Shown: in pieces, positions 56,321 through 64,000 of the stretch | Numbering within the stretch: the stretch's first letter is position 1 | Layout: every line of letters begins with the position of its first letter | Assembly (NCBI GenBank): GCA_021014325.1 | Contig: CM037469.1 | Location: 17,383,701-17,447,700 of the forward strand | Origin: Plazaster borealis | Taxonomy: Eukaryota; Echinodermata; Asteroidea; Forcipulatida; Labidiasteridae | Direction of reading: 5' to 3' | Length of the DNA: 64,000 nt | Program-made: the position numbers and the translations under genes | Notes under the pieces: generated by a model | Database searches by the model: none | Told to the model about the DNA's origin: nothing | The model's input: only the letters and a program-made list of their open reading frames with translations

Positions 56321-58160
56321 CAGTCTCTTTGATGAAGTGACACCCATCACCTCAGATAAAGTTACCCCATCTCCTGGGATGAGGATACATCCCGATTTCC
56401 TGGGATAATTTTACACCCGATCCTCAACAATGATGGAATACAACTCGTCCTCCCATGAACCTCTAAGATGCAATATTAATTGATGTACTAGTTTTGAGAG
56501 TCGCATCTGACCACTCCACCCCTGCCCTGAATTCTAAGAGCTGTTTATTGATGCAGACAGAAAAGAAATATAATTCTGCTTTACACATACAAATGCCAGC
56601 CTCTTAATTTAATTATACTTCAACTAAAAATAAGATAATACAGTTTGAATGATCAATTTGAAAGTTACCTCAAATGCTCCGTTTTGGGGGTCTTTAATAG
56701 AAAGTCGTCAACGATGCCTAAAATATAAAAAATATGCTACAGACTGCTCCAAATGTGTAACATGTACATAAAAACAGTCAAAACAAAATTTGTATATTTC
56801 TTTGTTCAACCCCAAAATCAAAACAGTATTTACTCTGTAACGCATTGTCCATGGTTTTCTTAAATAACTTTCGAGCAAGAGGCTATACAATGATTAAAAT
56901 TTGATGAAATCGTAAATTGACACCACCACATTTGGCACTTGATATGTGGCATGGTGTCTTCATTGTGTTCTGGGAATCTCAGGAATTATTAAGAGGGTTT
57001 CAGGGGGGGGGGGGCTTCTGTACAAGAGGGGAAGAGTTTGCTAGAGTATAAGCACATTTGGGGTTGGGGGGGGGCCACTCCCTCTGCCCCATTTCGGGCA
57101 TGGTTTACTCCCGCCTCTTACAGAAGCTCAAAGGTTTCCTGAAGCCAAGCTAGATCGTTTTTACATTTTGTTTAAAATTTATTTGTTACATTTCTTTACG
57201 AATCAATCATGGTTTACAAAGTATTTTCAAAAACGATTAAAAGATGACAACTTTTTTTTTAAAGGAAAATAATTTAGTAATTTTTTTCGGGTGGACGACA
57301 CCTATCCAATCTACCAATCTAGTAAGAAAGAAATGTTGGCGGAGTACCAGCTTAACACCATGGTAACCATGTTTTTAATTTGTCACCACACTGACTGCTG
57401 TACCTGACATTTCATGGGTGAATCTTGTAGTTTGGGGTACTTGGGTTTGGATCATAGCAATAGCTGATTTTACAGATTTTCCTTTAGAATTAAAAAAACT
57501 AAACTGAAATCTCTACCGCACAAATCTACAACTTAAATATTTTCTGTTATAATTACAAAAAAAATCATTTTATGCCAACATCTATTATCATTTCTTACAT
57601 ATTATTGTCACCTAAGGTTAAACAATACAAAGTAAATACAGCTGTTATTTACTGCAATACTTTTAATTTAAAATGGAATAAATTAATAGTGGTAATTTTG
57701 TTGCTACATTGCCGTGCTATTATAAACTGCACAAAATGCCAGTGTTGATGTTAGCCGAAAGTTGTTTTGGGCGACAATGTTCAGATTTGTTGAAAGGCTG
57801 TAAAAACAAAACCATCAATATATCTCACATCATTGTACATTTTGGTTGTATGGATCACTATCAATGTATGTATTTAATAAGTAGTATAAAAATTGACAAA
57901 TTTAAATGAGCAACCATTTTATTTATATTACACCTTGCATATGTTGCCCTATCTAACATTGCAGAGAAGAGATATTTCTTTACAAATAATGTAAACATGT
58001 GTTGATACAAGGTTCTTGTACAAATGATTACTTTGAGGTTTGTATCACACGGTGAAAGTTTGTACATCACATACTACCCAGGGTCAAGCAATCTTTATCT
58101 CGCAGTCAAGACAAATAATCACATCTTCACTAGTGCAAGGTTAAATCTCTGGCGGTTGTA
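56321..58160. other. Intergenic, no recognised gene
   Basis: AT-rich with G homopolymer runs at 57004-57013 and 57066-57074. A few short 'caaatgtg/ttgttcaacccc' phrases only. No ORF that I can support. Confidence 0.4.
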
Positions 58161-58164
58161 GATA

Positions 58165-58430
58165 CAAAAGGTGTCCAATATCACACCTTACCCAGGCCAT
58201 ATCAATTGTGATTGATATAATGGACCCTGCCCTCTTTAGTTCATCGGTCCAATATCACACCTTGCTCAGGCCATATCAAATTATTCTTGATATGATGGAC
58301 CCTGCCCTTTTTAGTTCATCAGTCCAATATCACACCTTGCCCAGGCCATAACAAATTATGATTGCTATAACGGACCCTGTCCTCTTTTTCATCGGTCCAA
58401 TATCACACCTTGCCCAGGCCATATCAATCA
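58165..58430 (+). repeat. About 75-bp tandem repeat, four units
   Basis: Units of 'ccaatatcacaccttgccca', 'ggccatatcaa', 'tgatataatggaccctgcc' and 'ctctttagttcatcggt'. Each holds an imperfect 'atatcaattgtgattgatat' dyad. Confidence 0.85.
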
Positions 58431-59410
58431 ATATCTCACAGTTAAAACCATAAAGTATGCTTTTATTGTATCACATCTTGCATAATATACTGATTATAGC
58501 ACAGGTAGTATGAATGAGGTTGAAAATAAAGTGTGCAATTGTACAACACGCTAGACATCATCAGACTCATTGTTCTCTAAGAGCCAGTCAGATATGGAGG
58601 TTTTTACTTATTTATTTTTCATTCCGATTCAAAATATCTGCAGCATATTCTGTACAATGTCAGTCTCACTTTTTATTCATATTAATATTAAAATGTCTAC
58701 ATACCTACAATTCTTAAAATGCTGGATTAAAAAGAACATGAACACTAGTATTACAAAAGCACCATGAAGATTAGGAAGATGTTTCCAATAGTAAAAAAAC
58801 ACCACATGGATATTAAGGATAACCAAAAGAAAACACACCCACATATATATATTATATAACATGCAGTTACATCTAAACACAAAAAAACAGTAATAAAAAT
58901 CAGCTAGCACCAACTTGAATGAAAGTCACTTCTTGCATTTTTATTTTATATGTAAATGAGTCAAGGAGTATAATTTAAACAAATTTTATGGAGAACTATT
59001 TAAATGAGTATGCGATTCCTTTAAGTTTGAATGAAATACCAACTCACAGCTTTTAAAGATTCGATAAAGCGATTGAGAAATAATAACCAGCGCTCTGTGA
59101 CTTAAAAACTATAGTAAATTGTCTAACAGTTGGTTTAAATGAAGCCAAGTTGTAAAAAGTGCTTAATTTATGGCTAAATGGAAAATGGCTTTTTTAAAGT
59201 TACCTCCCAGTGATCTTGGGGGATTGGTTTTGATTTAAAGGATGAAAACATAAAACCTCAGACATATCTTAGTTTTGTTTAAAACCGTCTGGAGTTGTCA
59301 GCATGGTTTCTCTTATCAAAAATACCCTAGACAGCTTTATATCTATAAACCTTGGAATTGAGAAAGGAAAGTGTATGATGTCTCAGTTTATGTTTAATTA
59401 AAGTTTTTAT
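58431..59410. other. 3' flank / probable 3' UTR of the collagen gene
   Basis: No ORF or repeat recognised. On the minus strand AATAAA overlaps the collagen stop (59411-59406); that is too close to be the likely polyadenylation signal. Confidence 0.4.
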
Positions 59411-62400
59411 TTACATAATCTTTTGACATACTTGGCAGCGACTGACGCGGGTACGCAGCGAGCCAGCCTTAAGGGTCTGTGGCTCCTGCCGTTGGAACAT
59501 CTCCTGGGCATCCACCGTGGTCATCCAGAAGCTGTAGGTGTTGCGGTAGAAGAAGCAATTTCCCCGCCCATTGCACTCGATGAAGGGCGTGGCGCGGAAG
59601 CTCTCTAGACAAGAACCGGGACTGGCAAGTGGTGAGCCACCGCCATCAGCACCTGCAGATGTGTACTGCAAAGAAAGGAAGAAAAACAAATTATATACAA
59701 AAACCAATACTCCCTTTTTAGAATTGAAATGGATTGTTTTTTATGTTGTCGTAAATCAGTAGCCAAATATGCCTTTAAAAAAAAATTTTTTTTTTATAGA
59801 CTGTGCAAGTCTTGTGCGTATTCGAACATTGGGACCCATTAAAGTGCATGAGTTTATTTCCTTCAAGCGTTAAAGCAATGTGCGTGGGACCAAAGTGGTC
59901 CCAAAAATGTTTGAATACGCGCAAGACTTGCAAGGTCCATTACCATTGCAAAGCTGAATCCAATCCAGAGTGATCTCCAGTTCTGTGGGCAGTCCGGTAG
60001 AGTGGTGTCCTGACTGTGCACAGCGATAATCTGAGAAGGCGTCTCGCAGACCGTGCAGCGACTGATGTACGGCCTGATGCCGTTACCGCTAACGGGCATC
60101 ATTGGGATAGCCTCCGACGTGGCCAGCCAGTATGACTTGTCGTTACGCTGGGCGTAGTTGCATACCTCGTTGAAGTTGCAGAAAATGTAAGGCATGGTGC
60201 TGAATCGGGGCAGGCAAGACCCAGCCAAACCTAAACAAAAATCACAAAACGAGAGAGAACAGTGAAGATTAAACAAATGTAGTGACTCCCCCCCTGGTAC
60301 ATCGTTGGCTTCTTTAATATTTTTCAGGGTGCAGGCATGGAATTACACGAAGGCCACGGAGGCCATGGCCTCTGTTGCCCCTGGTCCTGGCCTTGGTGAC
60401 CCATCAAAAGGTTCCCATAGACTTTAAGATTTTCCAATGAAAGTTTTCTTTGGAAAATTAAAATGGACTTGCCCTCTTAAAGATGAAATTCCAGGCCTGG
60501 GGTGTCACAAAATATTTGGTTTCATTTTCATGTTAAGCTAGAGTAGCAAAAGCGTTTAATTTAAAAACAAATCATATAATAGAATTAGCTATTGCAAACT
60601 GCTTACCAACCAAATGGACCTATGGTATAAATGCAAAAAATAGTTAATGGCCTGACGTGTCGACCCTAGCAGAGTCCTTCTCGAAGGCTAAATGACAAGA
60701 CAACACACATGAACAGGTATGTAAGTGTAACAAAAGCAGTCAAGTGGAAATACATGAATACAGGCAGAGAGCAAACAGACAAGGCAAATCATTAAACACA
60801 ACAAGTGTTTTTAGTTAACAGAATTATCGAGTTCAGACTTGTTGTCATTCCAAGCTAAAGTTTCTAATCATCAAAATCAACTGATTGATTTGACTGCCCG
60901 GAACATTGCTAGGGCACCGAAACAAAAACCCAGAGGTCGCAGGTTCAAATCCCACTCTAGTCAATTTGTCTTTGTTCATCTCAAAATTCACTATCAATTT
61001 ACTGAGACTTTCAAGTTACCTAGATCTTGGTGTTGCGCTCTCTCATTGCCTTCTGTGTAGAGTAGACTGTAGCCACTCCATAATGCAGTCATGCCTGCTG
61101 AGCACTGAGGAACATTTCTAGACTGGCTGTGTCTGACCACAATGAAGCCCTGGGGCCTGGGAGGAGCTCCTGGTAAGCCATCACCGCCACCCACACCCTT
61201 GTCTCCATCCTCCCCTAAAACAAAAATGACAAGAAATGTAAACTGCAGTTTTTCAAAAAAGAGGAAAGTGCCAGGCACAGAACAACTTTATTCTGGGTTT
61301 TTAAATTTTAACTGGCACGGCTGAGAAACCGACAATGAAGAAATCAACTGATCAGCTAAAAAGTTACATGCCTGATAGTGTCATAAACGAATAGATTTAT
61401 CTCTCTCTGTAGCCACCGGGCTAGCTTGGTGGTCTAGTGGTAAGACATCTGCTCTAGCAATACAAAGGTCATGGGTTCAAATCCCACCCGAGTGATTTGC
61501 CTGTGGATTTTTTTTCCACAGAACTCGGGAAAGTACCGAGTATACAGTGCTTATAAAAATCGGGGTAAGGGTAAAAACAAATTATAGATTTATCTTCTGA
61601 AGATTGAGTCATCATAGTGTGGCTTTGAATCTCACTCAATGCTGCTCAATGCTGACAAAAACTTAACCATAATTTCTTCTCTTCACCTTGGCCAATTTGG
61701 TAGTTGGGTGCACAATGGTGTCATGATTGAGTGGTAAATTGATTCAGATTTGTCTTCTTGATTCAACATAGTGAGGGTTGGGATTCCAATCATTGCTGAT
61801 GACATTTAACCATAGTTCCTTCTCTTCACCTAGGTATATAAATGAAAGAGGTCCGATAAGGGCATTACAATCCAAACCTAACCATTGTGTTTTATGTTTA
61901 AAGAACCGGAATATACACTCAGAGTTTAGATGATTCTTTCTAACCTTGTAATCCAGGTCCTCCAAAGTCACCTCGAGGTCCTTGGGGTCCTGGAGGGCCG
62001 TTTAGACCAACCCGTCCTGGCAGACCTGGATCTCCAATGTCACCCTTCAATCCGGGGAGACCTGGTTCAAGAGGAAAAACCCACAAAATCACTGGTTACA
62101 AATTTAGTGAGGAAAAAGAACAATATATCGGGGAAAAACACTTCTAAAGTGAGAAGACAAAAGATTGGTTTTGACACCGTTTTCTGGCCTGGGAGTTTGT
62201 CATATGGTTCAAGTTTGTCTTCTTCTAAGAAAGCCTTTTAACAAACATTTTTTCCCTCAATCATAGTTCACTTTTTAAAACATTTTATCAGCAGCAACTC
62301 CTTTGTTGATTTTAAAAAACAAAATAAAACACAACATCAATGATGAGCAAATGTTGATAAAATCCCCTCTAGTCTGTCTTTGGTGGTGTAAACAAATCAA

Positions 62401-64000
62401 AGTTTCATTCCGATTGCTCTGATCGTCTTCAGAAAAAAAAAAAAAATAATAATTCAAAATCTCCTGAAGACAATTGGCGCATACTAATCGGAACATCGAG
62501 TTGCTTCATCATTGTTTCTTTTCAGAACCACTTCAACTCTTTAGCCACAGTAAAAACCTTAGGTTCTATTTTAACCCACCACTAGAAAGTTAAAACTGAT
62601 GACAGTTATCAGTGAATTACCATTGAATCCATCTTGCCCAGGTAGGCCAGGTCGGCCTGGACGTCCAGGAATACCAAAGCTTCCAATTTCTCCTCTGTCA
62701 CCCTTCACACCCTTCTGGGCGTCAGATTTATCCCCAGGTTGACCCTTAGAACCTCTCATGCCGAGCAGACCTTGATAATGCAGTAGGAAGTCAGACAAAT
62801 AGTAAGAAAAAAAATACACAAACATGCACTTGAGAACATTAATCAAGAAAAAAGTAAAAACAAAACTGTCATCATAGATGTGCCAGACCCAATAAAAACT
62901 CTACTACCAAGATATATACAAAACAAATAAGTACAAAATACAAAATGTGAAACTAATGTAATAATAATAATAATAATAATATCAAGCATTTATAAAGCGC
63001 CATCTATCTAGGTAGCCTATTCCGAGGAGCATAACAAAGGAAAGAAGAAGAAAAAACAGAGGGAAAACTTAAGCAAACAAAAATACCAATACAAGCAACC
63101 GATGCATTAACAAGCTACACTAAACAAGAATGATTTTAATTTATTTTAAACACTTCTAACGAGTCTATTGTTTTTACTTCCAAGGGTAGTCTATTCAATA
63201 AATCCGGAGCTGATGCAAAAAATGCTCTATTTCCATAAGTTACGTGTGTCTTTTGAGTTTCTAATAGTAGTCTATATGAGGAGCGGAGGTTACGTTGTGG
63301 TACATATGACCGGACTAACTCATTTAAGTAACAAGGTGCCATACCATGAAGAATGTAACTTTTGGAGACAGAATAAAAAGACAAATAGAGCCACTAACTA
63401 GGCAAAACAAAAAAACTAGATTCAAAAGAAATAAAAACAATAAGAAATAAAAAAATTAAGATTTAAAAATCAAAGACAGTTAAAAATGCTCTCTCATTCT
63501 GGATCTGAAAACGTGGAAAGGTTCAGTGATGAGACTGTTCCTGGTTTCAGGAGCAAGACTAGAAAACATTTCTGGAAAAATTAAGTTAATGAACTTTTTA
63601 TTAGACACCAAAGTATGTGAAAGAAAATAATAATAATAATGCAGATAAATTTCTATTCTTTACATGTTGTCTTATCTTTCGGGATCATCAATATATCCTG
63701 TAAAAAAGGGTGATCATAAATAAAAAAAACGCTAGGATTAAGCCCTTTTCACATTACAGAGGTAATTCCAAGAAAATAAAACCCAAGCAAATTCCTGAAG
63801 AATTTCAATTTGTTTTAATAAGTGCTTTGAGACACCACTAAATAAAGTCAATATAAAAATGAAGTATCATCATTATTATTTATTAATATACGAACCTGGT
63901 CGACCCTCTCTTCCATCAAAGCCAGAGTAGCCTTTGATTCCAATTAATCCTTGTTCACCGATCTCTCCAACCAAACCAATATCACCTATTCTCCCCTTTG
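59411..64000 (-). CDS. COL4A2: Collagen type IV alpha-2-like chain, 3' end (5' truncated by window)
   Basis: Minus-strand exons: 64000-63896 (partial), 62770-62621, 62061-61945, 61214-61020, 60230-59944, 59665-59411 (stop 59413-59411). Phases agree. The first three are Gly-X-Y repeats ([36 protein letters not shown]) with an interruption at GDKSDAQKG. The donor at 63895 is GTTCGT, unusual after GT. The NC1 domain is complete with two halves: [78 protein letters not shown], then [31 protein letters not shown] and [17 protein letters not shown]. 'RNDKSYWL', 'PMMPV' and 'WRSLWIG' are closer to vertebrate alpha-2 than alpha-1. It is a basement-membrane network collagen; NC1 directs trimer and hexamer assembly. 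The Met and Lys that form the sulfilimine bond appear to be present, by comparison. Confidence 0.95.
59795..59937. mobile_element. Short element with 'actgtgcaagtctt' and 'gacttgcaaggtcc' ends
   Basis: 'tatagactgtgcaagtcttg' to 'cgcaagacttgcaaggtcca'. Contains the palindrome gggaccaaagtggtccc. It lies directly beside the donor of the NC1 exon ending at 59944. Related to 24050-24180 and 50561-51095. Confidence 0.7.
60645..60700 (-). repeat. GAAACGTC-class hairpin relative
   Basis: Minus strand 'gccttcgagaaggactctgc' then 'tagggtcgacacgtcaggc'. Same layout as the hairpin class at 43901-43940, with GACACGTC instead of GAAACGTC. Collagen intron. Confidence 0.5.
60895..60990 (+). mobile_element. 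tRNA-derived SINE, family 1, partial
   Basis: B-box 'gcaggttcaaatcccactct' and tail 'gtcaatttgtctttgttcat'; the A-box side is lost. It runs to within about 30 bases of the NC1 exon end at 61020. Confidence 0.6.
61418..61505 (+). mobile_element. tRNA-derived SINE, family 3
   Basis: 'tggtggtctagtggtaagac' (A-box) and 'gggttcaaatcccacccgag' (B-box) separated by a 20-bp variable part. The acceptor stem is not paired, so it is not a functional tRNA. Confidence 0.6.
62400..62505. repeat. Inverted pair of hairpin-class ends
   Basis: 'ttccgattgctctgatcgtc' then 'ttcag' at 62409-62431 faces 'tcctgaagacaattggcgca' and 'actaatcggaacatcgag' at 62462-62500. Related to the hairpin at 15883-15930. Collagen intron. 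Confidence 0.5.
63130..63390 (-). pseudogene. LINE C-terminal remnant
   Basis: Minus-strand frame: [33 protein letters not shown], and [20 protein letters not shown]. The pattern 'G.AP.YL.EL...Y.P.R.LRS' and 'YG.RAF..AAP.LWN.LP' is typical of the tail of jockey/CR1-like ORF2 proteins. Truncated; in a collagen intron. Confidence 0.8.

Overview
This is a eukaryotic, intron-rich, AT-rich window. The proteins are deuterostome-like, and the introns carry families of short inverted-repeat elements whose sequence I associate with sea star (Asteroidea) genomes. An echinoderm, most likely a sea star, is my best reading; this rests on pattern recognition, not on a search. No bacterial features, operons or CRISPR arrays are present.

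Six protein-coding genes can be assembled exon by exon with GT-AG splice sites and matching phases. From left to right: (1) an insect-type TIMELESS circadian protein, + strand, 3' 17 exons (1037-15418), with its 5' end outside the window; (2) SELENOT, - strand, four exons (24871 to 19617), with an in-frame UGA for selenocysteine in a Cys-Ile-Ser-Sec motif; (3) RHBDD1 (rhomboid-related protease 4), - strand, six exons (38448 to 31881), with rhomboid core, UIM-like segment and C-terminal VCP-binding motif; (4) NDUFA1 (complex I MWFE subunit), - strand, three exons (45620 to 42141), the last tentative; (5) a DCUN1D1/2-type cullin-neddylation factor, + strand, seven exons (46084-51422), head-to-head with NDUFA1 across 463 bp that holds an NRF-1-like site; (6) the 3' end of a collagen type IV alpha-2-like chain, - strand (64000 to 59411), with three collagenous exons and a complete NC1 domain.

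The rest is introns and intergenic DNA, much of it repeats: TTAA-flanked inverted-repeat elements (families A, B, C), other MITE-like elements, tRNA-derived SINEs, LINE 3' remnants, hairpins of the GAAACGTC type, and several tandem arrays. The arrays include an 18-bp minisatellite inside SELENOT and a 21-bp array resembling branch point plus pyrimidine tract just upstream of a TIMELESS splice acceptor.

The genes do not form a pathway. The neighbouring NDUFA1 and DCUN1D genes probably share a promoter. TIMELESS and SELENOT converge on the 15.4-19.6 kb interval. The most noteworthy biology is the insect-type TIM in a deuterostome and the UGA-recoded SELENOT.
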